A DNA stretch of 64,000 nucleotides, from positions 27,877 through 91,876 of the forward strand of contig NZ_LUKZ01000001.1 in NCBI RefSeq assembly GCF_001633105.1. Direction: 5' to 3'. The DNA comes from Acidovorax sp. GW101-3H11 (GTDB lineage Bacteria > Pseudomonadota > Gammaproteobacteria > Burkholderiales > Burkholderiaceae_C). Both the position numbers and the translations under genes were made by a program. Shown here one piece after another: positions 27,733-37,027 of the stretch. The notes beneath the pieces are model-generated. The model saw only the letters and a program-made list of their open reading frames with translations. It did not search any database and was not told the DNA's origin. Position 1 is the stretch's first letter. Every line of letters starts with the position of its first letter.

Positions 27733-27800
27733 GGGCCGCGAGCATACCGGGAACACAAAGGCCACTGCGCCGACACGGGCCGCTGGCCGGGGGGCCGGAA

Positions 27801-27825
27801 ACCAATAAGTACACCCAGTATTGGT
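27801..27825. promoter_or_regulatory. Inverted repeat in the nadC-panB divergent promoter region
   Basis: ACCAATA and TATTGGT are perfect complements separated by 11 bases. They sit 69 bases upstream of nadC and 41 bases upstream of panB. The spacing suits a dimeric helix-turn-helix protein. A role in NAD- or pantothenate-dependent control is possible, but no regulator is identified here. Confidence 0.5.
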
Positions 27826-27865
27826 CGCATAGACTCGCGGCAATTTTTTGCCCCCACCGCGATCC

Positions 27866-28747
27866 ATGACCGCCACCAGCCCTGTTTCCGCCACGCCCTA
27901 CGGCACCCTGCCGCCCGCATCGCCCCTGCCCCAGCGCAAGCCCGTGAGCCTGCCGCGCCTAGCGCAGATGCGCGCGGCGGGCGAGAAGATCACCATGCTC
28001 ACCGCCTACGACGCCACCTTTGCGGCCGTGGCCGATGCGGCTGGGGTGGAATGCATTCTGGTGGGCGATTCGCTGGGCATGGTGTGCCAGGGCCTGCCCA
28101 GCACGGTGGGCGTGCTGCTCGACACCATGGCCTACCACACGGCCAGTGTGGCGCGCGGCCTGCACCGCGTGCAGGGCACGGCCTGGCTGGTGGCCGACCT
28201 GCCCTATGGCACCTACGCAGAGAGCCGCGAGCAGGCGCTGCGCAGCGCCTGTGTGCTGATGCAGGCGGGCGCGCACATGGTCAAGCTAGAAGGCGGCGGC
28301 TGGACGGCGCCCACGGTGGAGTTTCTGGTGCAGCGCGGCGTGCCGGTGTGTGCCCACCTGGGCCTGACGCCGCAAACGGTGCACGCGCTGGGTGGCTACC
28401 GCGTGCAGGGCAAAACCGACGACGCGGCCCGCACGCTCCGCAAGGAGGCGCACGAGCTGCAAGACGCAGGCGCCGCCATGCTGGTGCTGGAGATGGTGCC
28501 CGCCGTGCTGGCCGCAGACCTCACGGCCGAGCTGCCGCACTGCCACACCATCGGCATCGGCGCGGGCAACGGCACGGCCGGACAGGTGCTGGTGTTGCAC
28601 GACATGCTGGGCATGAACCTCGGGAAGATGCCAAAGTTTGTGCACAACTTCATGCAGGACGCGGGCAGCGTGCGCGGCGCCATGGAGGCCTATGTGCAGG
28701 CCGTGAAGCGGGGCAGCTTTCCGGACAACGCCCAGCACGCCTGGTAA
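27866..28747 (+). CDS. panB: 3-methyl-2-oxobutanoate hydroxymethyltransferase
   Basis: A 293-residue TIM-barrel enzyme that makes ketopantoate from alpha-ketoisovalerate and methylene-tetrahydrofolate. After an N-terminal tail rich in Pro and Ser, the core shows [22 protein letters not shown] (metal and substrate binding), [10 protein letters not shown], and [10 protein letters not shown]. The [14 protein letters not shown] stretch with the DMLG motif is typical. The start chosen is ATG 27866; an ATG at 27848 would add six residues. panC follows after a 50-base gap, so the pair is probably one transcript. Confidence 0.96.
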   Translation: MTATSPVSATPYGTLPPASPLPQRKPVSLPRLAQMRAAGEKITMLTAYDATFAAVADAAGVECILVGDSLGMVCQGLPSTVGVLLDTMAYHTASVARGLHRVQGTAWLVADLPYGTYAESREQALRSACVLMQAGAHMVKLEGGGWTAPTVEFLVQRGVPVCAHLGLTPQTVHALGGYRVQGKTDDAARTLRKEAHELQDAGAAMLVLEMVPAVLAADLTAELPHCHTIGIGAGNGTAGQVLVLHDMLGMNLGKMPKFVHNFMQDAGSVRGAMEAYVQAVKRGSFPDNAQHAW

Positions 28748-28797
28748 GCGCCGCTCCGATCCTTCACCGAATTTCTTTCCTCGACCCTTCTCACCCC

Positions 28798-29643
28798 ATG
28801 CTGATTGCCCGCTCCGTTGCCGACCTGCGCCAGGCCCTGGCCCCCTACCGCCGCCCCGCCTTTGTGCCCACCATGGGCAACCTGCATGAGGGGCACATTG
28901 CCCTGGTGCGCCAGGCCAAACCCCTGGGCGATGTGACCGTGGCCAGCATCTTTGTGAACCGCCTGCAGTTCTTGCCGCACGAGGACTTCGACAGCTACCC
29001 CCGCACCTGGGAGGCCGACTGTGCGCAGCTGCAGGCCGCCGGTTGTGATGTGCTGTTTGCACCGCGCGAGGCCGACCTGTACCCCGAGCCCCAGACCTTC
29101 AAGGTGCACCCCGACCCGCAGCTGGCCAACATGCTCGAAGGCCATTTCCGCCCCGGCTTTTTTGTGGGCGTGAGCACGGTGGTGATGAAGCTGTTTGCCT
29201 GCGTGCTGGGCGCCACGGGCGGCACGGCCGTGTTTGGCAAGAAGGACTACCAGCAGCTCATGGTGATCCGCCACATGGTGCGGCAGTTTGCGCTGCCCAT
29301 TGAGGTCGTCGCGGGCGAGACCTGCCGCGCGGCCGACGGGCTGGCGCTGAGTTCGCGCAACGGCTACCTGGGCCTGGAAGAACGGCAGGAGGCCGTGGCC
29401 CTGTCGCAAGCATTGCAGCGGCTGGCGCAGCAGTGGCTGGGCACCGCCCCCAGCGACCGCAGCCTGCTGGAGGCACTGGCCCTGGACGCCCTGCGCGCAC
29501 GCGGCTGGGCGCCCGACTACCTCACCGTGCGCCGCCGCGCCGACCTGTTGCCCGCCACGGCCAGCGATGCGGCGGGCACGCTGGTGGCACTGGGCGCCGC
29601 GCGGCTGGGCAGCACGCGGCTGATTGACAACCTGGAGTTTTGA
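28798..29643 (+). CDS. panC: Pantothenate synthetase
   Basis: A 281-residue ATP-dependent ligase joining pantoate and beta-alanine. FVPTMGNLHEGHIALV carries the HxGH-type nucleotide motif (here HEGH), followed by SIFVNRLQFLPHEDFDSYPR for pantoate. FFVGVSTVVMKLF and FGKKDYQQL are the second signature block, and GLALSSRNGYL is near the end of the catalytic domain. beta-Alanine would come from PanD encoded at 15.6 kb. An A-type repeat begins right after the stop. Confidence 0.96.
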   Translation: MLIARSVADLRQALAPYRRPAFVPTMGNLHEGHIALVRQAKPLGDVTVASIFVNRLQFLPHEDFDSYPRTWEADCAQLQAAGCDVLFAPREADLYPEPQTFKVHPDPQLANMLEGHFRPGFFVGVSTVVMKLFACVLGATGGTAVFGKKDYQQLMVIRHMVRQFALPIEVVAGETCRAADGLALSSRNGYLGLEERQEAVALSQALQRLAQQWLGTAPSDRSLLEALALDALRARGWAPDYLTVRRRADLLPATASDAAGTLVALGAARLGSTRLIDNLEF

Positions 29644-29644
29644 T

Positions 29645-29711
29645 TAGCTATTAATTTCATAGCAATCAGCGCATACCCATCGCGCGGTAGCGGCCAAAAA
29701 AGCTTCAAACC
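29645..29711. repeat. Dispersed repeat family A, copy 6 (reverse orientation)
   Basis: Fills the gap between the convergent panC and hydrolase genes. The core TAGCTATTAATTTCATAGCA forms a small hairpin (GCTAT/ATAGC), followed by GCGCAT, GCGCGGTAGCGGCC and AAAAAAGC, the family layout read in reverse. It could serve as a transcript-end structure for both genes. Confidence 0.75.
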
Positions 29712-29716
29712 TAGGA

Positions 29717-30439
29717 TCAAATCCACCCGTTGCGGCCCAGCCACTGCACCAGCAAGCCGGTCACCACCTCGGGCTGCTCCATGGTCAGCATGTGGCCGCT
29801 GCCCGGCAGCAGGTGGTGTTCGGCGCCGGGCACCAGCGCCGCGATCTCTGCCGAGCATTCCGGCGGCGTGAGCTTGTCGGCCGCGCCACACACCACCACC
29901 ACGGGGCAGGCCACCTGCGGCAGATGCACCCGCGCATCGGGCCGCTGGATCACGGCGCGGTTCTGGCGCACCAGGTGGTCAGCGCCCGCATCCAGCACAA
30001 AGTCCAGATAGGCATGCACGAGGTCCGCCTTGGCGGCGTTGACGGGGTGAAAGGCCAGGGCCACGTTGGGCTCGATGACCTCGCGCACCCGGCCCTGTTC
30101 AAACAGCTCAATCGCGCCCTCGCGCAGGGCGCGCATGTCAGGCGTTTCGGGCCGCGCGGTGGTGCCCAGCAGCGCGAGCCCTGCAACCCGCTGCGGCGCC
30201 TGGCGCGCGGCCTCCATGGCGACCATGCCGCCCATCGACGCGCCCGCCAGCACCAGCGGCCCCGCGTGTTGTGCCAGCAGCCGTGCGGCAAAGTCTTCGA
30301 TGCGGTGCAGGTTCACATCCTGGTGGGCGGTGGCGACCTCGGGGCGCAGCGCGGCGGGCAGCAGCGGCAGCACGCCGCGCCACATGCGTTCATCGGCGGC
30401 CAGGCCGGGCAGGAGCAGTAGTTGGGGAGAGATCGACAT
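29717..30439 (-). CDS. Alpha/beta-fold hydrolase (serine type)
   Basis: A 240-residue hydrolase that starts MSISPQLLLLPGLAADERMW. The nucleophile elbow is GASMGG with Ser68, the Asp is in CGAADKLTPP, and the His in PGSGHMLTMEQP, so the Ser-Asp-His triad is complete. Its short lid and general look resemble small carboxylesterases and BioH/MenH-like proteins, but no substrate can be assigned. A BioH role in the biotin pathway is conceivable because bioADF are in the window, yet the gene is 10 kb away and nothing else links them. It is divergent from the transglutaminase-DUF2126 gene. Confidence 0.82.
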   Translation of the reverse strand: MSISPQLLLLPGLAADERMWRGVLPLLPAALRPEVATAHQDVNLHRIEDFAARLLAQHAGPLVLAGASMGGMVAMEAARQAPQRVAGLALLGTTARPETPDMRALREGAIELFEQGRVREVIEPNVALAFHPVNAAKADLVHAYLDFVLDAGADHLVRQNRAVIQRPDARVHLPQVACPVVVVCGAADKLTPPECSAEIAALVPGAEHHLLPGSGHMLTMEQPEVVTGLLVQWLGRNGWI

Positions 30440-30589
30440 AGGCAAACAATGGGTTGTCACCAAGTTGGTGCTTGCTGTGAAAAGGCGCCGGGGCACCGCG
30501 CCACGGATTGTGAACAAGCCGTGAACCACAGGGCTGCGCGTCGGGAATTGTGCCCACGATGGCTCGGGACTTGCTAGCATGGCCTGCAT

Positions 30590-33500
30590 ATGCCCATCCA
30601 CGCCGCGCTCCACCACGTCACGCATTACCAATACGACCGGCTGGTCGGCCTCGGGCCGCAGACGATCCGATTGCGGCCTGCGCCCCATTGCCGCAGCAAT
30701 GTGATTTCGTACTCGCTCAAGGTCGAGCCCGCGCAGCACTTCATCAACTGGCAGCAGGACCCGTTTGCCAACTACCAGGCGCGGCTGGTCTTCCCCGAGA
30801 AGACGCGCGAGTTCAAGGTCACGGTGGACCTGGTGGTCGAGATGGCGGTCTACAACCCCTTCGACTTCTTCCTGGAGCCCGAGGCCGAAAACATCCCGTT
30901 CAACTACAGCAGCGATGTGCAGCAGGAGCTGGCCCCTTACCTGGCCACCGACCCGATGACGCCGCTGGTGCAAAAGTACCTGGACAAGATCGACCGCAGC
31001 AAGCAGCGCACCATCGATTTCCTGGTCCAGCTCAACCAGCAGGTGTCGCAGGACATCCGCTACCTGATCCGCCTGGAGCCCGGCGTGCAGACGGCCGAGG
31101 AGACGCTGCAAAAAGCCAGCGGCTCGTGCCGCGACTCGGGTTGGCTGCTGGTGCAGCTACTGCGCCACCTGGGGCTGGCGGCGCGGTTTGTGTCGGGCTA
31201 CCTGATCCAGCTCACCCCCGACGTGAAGGCGCTCGATGGCCCCAGCGGCACCGACCACGACTTCACCGACCTGCACGCCTGGTGCGAGGTGTACCTGCCC
31301 GGCGCGGGCTGGATTGGCCTGGATGCCACCAGCGGCCTGATGGCGGGCGAAGGCCACATCCCCTTGGCCTGCACACCCCAACCCTCGGGGGCTGCGCCCA
31401 TTGAAGGCGGCGTGGACAAAGCCGAGGTGGAGTTCAACCACGAGATGCGCGTGACGCGCATCTACGAATCGCCCCGCGTGACCAAGCCCTACACCGAAGA
31501 CCAGTGGCAGGCCGTGCTGGCCCTGGGCGAGCAGGTGGACGCCGACCTGGTAGCGGGCGACGTGCGCCTGACCATGGGCGGCGAGCCCACCTTTGTGGCC
31601 GTGGGCGACCGCGACGCGCCCGAGTGGAACACCGACGCATTGGGCCCCACCAAACGCGGCTTTGCCACCGAACTCACACACAAGCTGCGCGCCGAATATG
31701 GACAGGGCGGCTTTCTGCATTTTGGCCAGGGCAAGTGGTACCCGGGCGAACAGCTGCCGCGCTGGGCGCTATCCATCTGCTGGCGCGCCGACGGCCAGCC
31801 CGCGTGGCAGAACCCCGCGCTGTTCGCCGACGAACGCAACCCCTCGCACTACACCAGCGCCGACGCCGAGCGTTTTGTGCGACACCTCACGCGCAAGCTG
31901 GGCGTGACGGACCGCTACATCCAGCCCGGTTATGAGGACACCTTCTACTACCTGTGGCGCGAACGGCGCCTGCCCGTCAACGTGGACCCGTTTGACGCGC
32001 GCCTGGACGACGAGCTGGAGCGCGCACGCCTGCGCCGCGTGTTCGAGCAAAAGCTCGACAGCGTGGTGGGCTATGTGCTGCCGCTGCAGGCAGGCGAAGG
32101 CGCGGGCACGCTGGCGGGCAGCGTGTGGAGTACCGGGCCGTGGTTCTTCCGCGATGACCGCATGCTGCTCATCCCCGGCGATTCGCCCATGGGCTACCGC
32201 CTGCCGCTGGACGCCCTGCCCTGGGTGAAGGCATCGGACACCGAGCACCTGATCCCGCAAGACCCGACCGCGCCGCAGGGCCCGCTGCCCGCTGCAACCA
32301 CGCTGCGCGCGCGGTATTCCGTTCCATCCGGCCCAGTCACCGGCGACCGTGACCTGCCCTACCTGGCGGGTGCCACCGCGCCGGGCGAGGCACGGCGCGT
32401 AACGCAGGGCACCGCGGGTGGTGACCACGCGCGCCTGGCTGGGCAACCCGACCCGCATGCAACTGCGCTGCCCCCAGGCAAGTTCCAGTCGGCCGCAGGC
32501 CTGTCGCGCACCGCCCTGTGCGTGGAGGTGCGCGACCCGCGCCGCGCCAGCGGCCCCAAGGCCGAGAAGGTGGGCGAGAAATACGGCGTGCTGTATGTCT
32601 TCATGCCCCCTCTGTCGCGCCTGGACGACTATTTGGACCTGCTGGCCGCCATCGAGGCCACGGCCGAAGAGCTGGGCCTGAAGATCGTGCTGGAAGGCTA
32701 CCCGCCCCCGCGCGACGCACGCCTGAAGGTGCTGGCGGTCACGCCCGACCCCGGTGTGATCGAGGTGAACATCCACCCCGCCAGCCACTGGAAAGAGCTG
32801 GTGCAGCACACCGAGTTTCTGTACCAGGCCGCGTGGGAGACGCGCCTGTCGGCCGAGAAGTTCATGACCGATGGCCGCCACACCGGCACCGGCGGCGGCA
32901 ACCACTTTGTGATGGGCGGCGCCACCCCGGCCGACTCGCCGTTTTTGCGCAAGCCCGAGCTGCTGGCCAGCCTGCTGCTGTACTGGCACAACCACCCGAG
33001 CCTGAGCTACTTGTTCAGCGGCCTGTTCATCGGCCCCACCAGCCAGTCGCCGCGCGTGGACGAGGCGCGCAACGACCAGCTGTATGAGCTGGAGATCGCG
33101 CTGCGCGAGATCGAAACCAACCGCAACACCTACGGGCAGGACATGCCGCCCTGGGTGGTAGACCGCACGCTGCGCAACATCCTGGTGGATGTGACGGGCA
33201 ACACGCACCGCAGCGAATTCAGCATCGACAAGATGTTCTCGCCCGACAGCAGCACCGGCCGCCTGGGCCTGCTGGAGCTGCGCGCATTCGAGATGCCGCC
33301 CCATGCCCACATGAGCGTGGTGCAGCAGCTGCTGCTGCGCGCCCTGATCGCCCGCTTCTGGAAGGCGCCCTACCGCGCCCCCGCCGCCCGCTGGGGCACC
33401 GAGCTGCACGACCGTTGGATGCTGCCCACCTTCATCCAGCAGGACATGCACGACGTGGTGGCCGAGATGAACGCCGCAGGCTACGCGTTCGACCCCGCCT

Positions 33501-34087
33501 GGTTTGCGCCACAGTTCGAGTTCCGCTTCCCCATGGTCGGCACGGTGAAATCGATGGGCGTGGAGCTGACCCTGCGCAACGCACTGGAGCCCTGGCATGT
33601 GATGGGCGAGGAAGGCTCCGCCGGTGGCACGGTGCGCTACGTGGATTCGTCGCTGGAGCGCATCGAGGTGCGCGTGACGGGCATGAACGAAAGCCGCCAT
33701 GTGGTCACCGTCAACGGCCAGCCGCTGCCGCTGCAAAGCACGGGCACGACCGGTGAATTTGTGGCGGGCGTGCGCTACAAGGCCTGGAACCCACCCTCGG
33801 CCCTGCACCCGACCATTGGCGCCCACGCGCCGCTCACGTTCGACATCGTGGACACCTGGATGAACCGCTCGCTGGGCGGCTGCCAGTACCACGTGGCGCA
33901 CCCGGGTGGGCGCAACTACGACACCTTCCCGGTCAACGCGTATGAGGCCGAAAGCCGCCGCCTGGCGCGCTTCTCGCGCATGGGGCACACGCCGGGGCGG
34001 CTGGCGGTGCCGCCCGCAACCATCGAACTGCCGGGCAGCCGGGAGTTTCCGTTCACGCTGGATCTGCGTCGCAAGATGCGGCCGTAG
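30590..34087 (+). CDS. Transglutaminase-DUF2126 fusion protein, part of a predicted peptide-ligase system
   Basis: A 1165-residue protein. Residues 1-90 are the bacterial transglutaminase N-terminal beta domain (HHVTHYQYDRLVGLGPQTIR). The transglutaminase core follows, with Cys180 in ASGSCRDSGW, His229 in TDLHAWCEV and Asp245 in WIGLDATSG, a full papain-like triad. From about residue 310 to the end is DUF2126, which holds conserved blocks such as LTMGGEPTFV, QPGYEDTFYYLWRERR, RHTGTGGGNHFVMGG and NPRS-like acidic segments. Comparative-genomic work has linked such proteins with carboxylate-amine ligases. It is the first of five genes of a cluster with ATP-grasp and alpha-E proteins. Biochemical function is unknown. 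Confidence 0.88.
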   Translation: MPIHAALHHVTHYQYDRLVGLGPQTIRLRPAPHCRSNVISYSLKVEPAQHFINWQQDPFANYQARLVFPEKTREFKVTVDLVVEMAVYNPFDFFLEPEAENIPFNYSSDVQQELAPYLATDPMTPLVQKYLDKIDRSKQRTIDFLVQLNQQVSQDIRYLIRLEPGVQTAEETLQKASGSCRDSGWLLVQLLRHLGLAARFVSGYLIQLTPDVKALDGPSGTDHDFTDLHAWCEVYLPGAGWIGLDATSGLMAGEGHIPLACTPQPSGAAPIEGGVDKAEVEFNHEMRVTRIYESPRVTKPYTEDQWQAVLALGEQVDADLVAGDVRLTMGGEPTFVAVGDRDAPEWNTDALGPTKRGFATELTHKLRAEYGQGGFLHFGQGKWYPGEQLPRWALSICWRADGQPAWQNPALFADERNPSHYTSADAERFVRHLTRKLGVTDRYIQPGYEDTFYYLWRERRLPVNVDPFDARLDDELERARLRRVFEQKLDSVVGYVLPLQAGEGAGTLAGSVWSTGPWFFRDDRMLLIPGDSPMGYRLPLDALPWVKASDTEHLIPQDPTAPQGPLPAATTLRARYSVPSGPVTGDRDLPYLAGATAPGEARRVTQGTAGGDHARLAGQPDPHATALPPGKFQSAAGLSRTALCVEVRDPRRASGPKAEKVGEKYGVLYVFMPPLSRLDDYLDLLAAIEATAEELGLKIVLEGYPPPRDARLKVLAVTPDPGVIEVNIHPASHWKELVQHTEFLYQAAWETRLSAEKFMTDGRHTGTGGGNHFVMGGATPADSPFLRKPELLASLLLYWHNHPSLSYLFSGLFIGPTSQSPRVDEARNDQLYELEIALREIETNRNTYGQDMPPWVVDRTLRNILVDVTGNTHRSEFSIDKMFSPDSSTGRLGLLELRAFEMPPHAHMSVVQQLLLRALIARFWKAPYRAPAARWGTELHDRWMLPTFIQQDMHDVVAEMNAAGYAFDPAWFAPQFEFRFPMVGTVKSMGVELTLRNALEPWHVMGEEGSAGGTVRYVDSSLERIEVRVTGMNESRHVVTVNGQPLPLQSTGTTGEFVAGVRYKAWNPPSALHPTIGAHAPLTFDIVDTWMNRSLGGCQYHVAHPGGRNYDTFPVNAYEAESRRLARFSRMGHTPGRLAVPPATIELPGSREFPFTLDLRRKMRP

Positions 34088-34123
34088 CCCCCGGCTTGCC
34101 CATCGCCACTAACAGACACCAAA

Positions 34124-34183
34124 CCGTTCACGCTGAGCCTGTCGAAGCGCCGCGCAAGGCGCAGGCAGGCTCAGCCCGAACGG
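34124..34183. repeat. Dispersed stem-loop repeat family B, copy 2
   Basis: Sixty bases in the gap between the DUF2126 and ATP-grasp genes. The left arm is nearly identical to copy 1 (CCGTTCACGCTGAGCCTGTC then GAAGC); the right arm differs in the middle (GCGCAGGCAGG in place of a TTCGACA segment), so the inner stem is disrupted while the outer stem is kept. Confidence 0.85.
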
Positions 34184-34355
34184 GCTTGAATGAAGGAGCA
34201 TCCATGCGTGGAGACCACCTATGGCACCCGCAGGGGCAGCATACCGTTGCGGTGGGTGGCTCTTGTTCCGCATCTCTGGCCTGGGCCGCGCCGGTTTCGA
34301 CGGGGGTGGGTAACCCGCAGAGTGCCGGAGACCAAATGCCCGAAAATCGAGTGCA

Positions 34356-37025
34356 GTGACAAACCCCAACGACCGCCTCTTGCCCACCGACCTCCCCGAA
34401 AGCGCCGCCCAGCTGGCTGCTGCGCTGGCGCCCACCGCTGCGGCCGGGCATTTTGACGAGCTGCGGGGCGTTGCGGCCCCCGCGCGCACGGCCCCCACCG
34501 ACCGCATGGCGGGCGCCGCCTCCGCTCCTGTTTCAATAGCTAACAACCAAGACCTGTCGCGCCCATGGGCCGATTTTTTTGAACAACTGGGGCCCGAAGG
34601 CTTCCCCGACCTGGACCGGCGCATGGCGAGCCTGCAGCGCCAGGTGCGCGACAACGGCGTCACCTACAACGTCTATGCCGATGCCGACGGCCCGCAGCGG
34701 CCCTGGTCGGTGGACCTGTTCCCGCTGATCCTGTCGCAGGGCGACTGGGCGCACATCGAGCGCGGCGTGTTGCAGCGCGCGCGCCTGCTTGACCGCGTGA
34801 TGGCCGATGTGTATGGCCCACAGGAGCTGCTGCGCACGGGGCTGCTGCCCAGCGCGCTGGTGCAGGGCCACCCCGGCTACCTGCGCCCCATGCACGGCGT
34901 GCAGCCGGTGGGCGGCACGCACCTGCCGATTGCCGCGTTCGACATGGCGCGCGACGCGCAAGGCGGCTGGTGGGTGGTCACGCAGCGCACGCAGGCGCCA
35001 TCGGGGCTAGGGTATTTGCTGGAGAACCGGCTGCTCATCTCGCGCCTGTTCCCCGAGGCCTTCAGCCAGATGCATGTGCAGCGCCTGGCCGCCACCTACC
35101 GCGCGCTGCTCGACGGGCTGCGGCAGATGAGCCCGGCGGGGCAGGATGCGCGCATCGTGCTGCTCACGCCCGGCCCGTACAACGAGACCTACTTCGAGCA
35201 CGCCTACCTGGCGCGCTACCTGGGCCTCACGCTGGTGGAGGGCAACGACCTCACCGTGCGCGATGCGCGCCTGTACCTCAAGACGCTGCACGGCCTGCAG
35301 CCAGTGCACGGCATCCTCAAGCGCCTGGACGACGAGTTCCTGGACCCGCTGGAGCTGCGCAGCGACTCGCGCCTGGGCGTGCCCGGCCTGCTGCAGGCCA
35401 TCCGCGCGGGCAACGTGCTGGTGGCCAATGCACCGGGCTCGGCCTTCCTGGAGTCTTCGGCCATGCTGGGCTTCATGCCCGCGCTGTCGCGCCACCTGCT
35501 GGGCGAGGAGCTGGCCCTGCCCTCGCTGCCCACCTGGTGGTGCGGCGAGCAGGCGGCCCAGCAGGCCGTGCTGCCCCAGCTGCCGCACAGCGTGATCCGG
35601 CCCACCTGGCCCAGCCTGCAGCGCCCGCCCGTGCTGGGCGGCAGCTTGTCGCCGCAAGACCTGGCCCGGTGGACGGAACGCATCCAGGGCCAGGGCGACG
35701 AGTACACCGTGCAGGCCTATCTGCCGCTGTCGCAGATGCCCACCTGGCGCACGGAAGCTGGCAATGACAGCAATGGCGACAGCGGTAGCCATATCGCCCC
35801 GCGTTCAGTGATGCTGCGCGTGTTTGCTGTGTGCGACGGCCCCGGCTCGTGGCGCGTGCTGCCTGGCGGGCTGGCGCGCATCGCCACGGACGAGCGCGAG
35901 ATCGCCTCGATGCAGCGCGGCGGCAGCAGCGCCGATGTGTGGGTGCAGACCGATGGCCCGGTGGACACCACCACGCTGCTCGCGCACAACCAGAGCGCCC
36001 CCGCCGTGGTGCACCGCAGCCGCCAGGTGACCAGCCGTGCGGCCGAAAACCTGTTCTGGCTGGGCCGCTACACCGAGCGCACCGAAAACGTCACGCGCCT
36101 GGCGCGCATTGCGCTGCAGTGCCTCAATGGCGAAGACCAGTCGTCCCAGCCGCTGCTGGCCTGGCTCAGCGCCCTGGCCGTGGGCCAGGGCCTGGTGCTG
36201 CCGTCGGTGCCGCCCGCCACGCAGGCCCGGCGGGTGTTCGAGCGCTCGCTCATCGCCGGGCTCACCCAGCCCGCGCTGGTGACCAGCGTGGGCTACAACC
36301 TGCGCGGCATCCTGGGCGCAGCATCGGCCGTGCGCGACCGCCTGTCGCAGGAGCACTGGCACCTGAGCGTGAGCACCGAAGCCGAGTTTTTTGCGCAGCG
36401 GGCGAATGGAGCTGGCGGCACCGACGACGGCGACTATTCACCGCTGGAGGCCCTGCGCCAGCTCGAAACCCTGAGCGGCCGCACCGCCGCCATGACGGGC
36501 CAGCAGACCGACCGCATGACACGCGACGACGGCTGGCGGCTGCTGTCCATCGGCCGCCACCTGGAGCGCCTGGGTTTTCTGGCGGCTGCGCTGGAGGGCG
36601 GACTGCAGACCGGCGCAGTGTTCGATGAAAGTGGCTTCGAGGCGATGACGGGGCTGTTTGACAGCACCATCACCTTCCACGCGCAGTACCAGCAGCGGCG
36701 CGACATGCCCGCGCTGCTGGACTTGCTGGTGATCGACCGGGACAACCCCCGGTCGCTGGCCTGGGTGGCGCAAACGCTGCGCGGGCGCATCGCCAAGATC
36801 GAGGCGGCCGCAGGCACGCCGGGCGAGTCGGCCGCCACAGGCATTCCCGAAGCGTCCGAGCTGTCACTGGCGGCCTTGTGCGCCCAGGACGCCGAGGGCC
36901 GGTACGCTGCGCTGGAACAGTACCTGGGGGCTTGTGTGCGGGGCGTGATGGGCCTGTCGGATCTGCTGGCCACGCGCTATTTCACCCATTCGGTGGATGC
37001 ACTCCGTCACAGCGTAGGAGCCTGA
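34356..37025 (+). CDS. Circularly permuted ATP-grasp and alpha-E domain fusion protein
   Basis: An 889-residue protein. Residues about 95-480 form the circularly permuted ATP-grasp domain (DUF404/DUF407): NGVTYNVYAD, PLILSQGDW, RPMHGVQPVGGTHL, ILLTPG-like RIVLLTPGPYNETYFEH, and VANAPGSAFLESSAMLGFMP. Residues about 555-885 are an alpha-E (DUF403) helical domain, opening ENLFWLGRYTERTENVTRLARI. ATP-grasp enzymes join a carboxylate to an amine with ATP; alpha-E has no known activity. The GTG at 34356 opens the frame, but the true start could be further in, since residues 1-60 are low complexity and contain a fragment of repeat A (about 34529-34552). It ends 3 bases before the next gene. Confidence 0.9.
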   Translation: MTNPNDRLLPTDLPESAAQLAAALAPTAAAGHFDELRGVAAPARTAPTDRMAGAASAPVSIANNQDLSRPWADFFEQLGPEGFPDLDRRMASLQRQVRDNGVTYNVYADADGPQRPWSVDLFPLILSQGDWAHIERGVLQRARLLDRVMADVYGPQELLRTGLLPSALVQGHPGYLRPMHGVQPVGGTHLPIAAFDMARDAQGGWWVVTQRTQAPSGLGYLLENRLLISRLFPEAFSQMHVQRLAATYRALLDGLRQMSPAGQDARIVLLTPGPYNETYFEHAYLARYLGLTLVEGNDLTVRDARLYLKTLHGLQPVHGILKRLDDEFLDPLELRSDSRLGVPGLLQAIRAGNVLVANAPGSAFLESSAMLGFMPALSRHLLGEELALPSLPTWWCGEQAAQQAVLPQLPHSVIRPTWPSLQRPPVLGGSLSPQDLARWTERIQGQGDEYTVQAYLPLSQMPTWRTEAGNDSNGDSGSHIAPRSVMLRVFAVCDGPGSWRVLPGGLARIATDEREIASMQRGGSSADVWVQTDGPVDTTTLLAHNQSAPAVVHRSRQVTSRAAENLFWLGRYTERTENVTRLARIALQCLNGEDQSSQPLLAWLSALAVGQGLVLPSVPPATQARRVFERSLIAGLTQPALVTSVGYNLRGILGAASAVRDRLSQEHWHLSVSTEAEFFAQRANGAGGTDDGDYSPLEALRQLETLSGRTAAMTGQQTDRMTRDDGWRLLSIGRHLERLGFLAAALEGGLQTGAVFDESGFEAMTGLFDSTITFHAQYQQRRDMPALLDLLVIDRDNPRSLAWVAQTLRGRIAKIEAAAGTPGESAATGIPEASELSLAALCAQDAEGRYAALEQYLGACVRGVMGLSDLLATRYFTHSVDALRHSVGA

Positions 37026-37027
37026 CC

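Noticed and set aside
29717..30439. The alpha/beta-hydrolase as BioH of the biotin pathway
   Set aside because: The triad fits, but so does any small esterase; it is 10 kb from bioADF on the other strand with no linking evidence.
31769..33988. A 739-codon open frame on the minus strand across the DUF2126 gene
   Set aside because: His- and Gln-rich translation typical of antisense reading of a GC-rich gene; no start signal and no domain.
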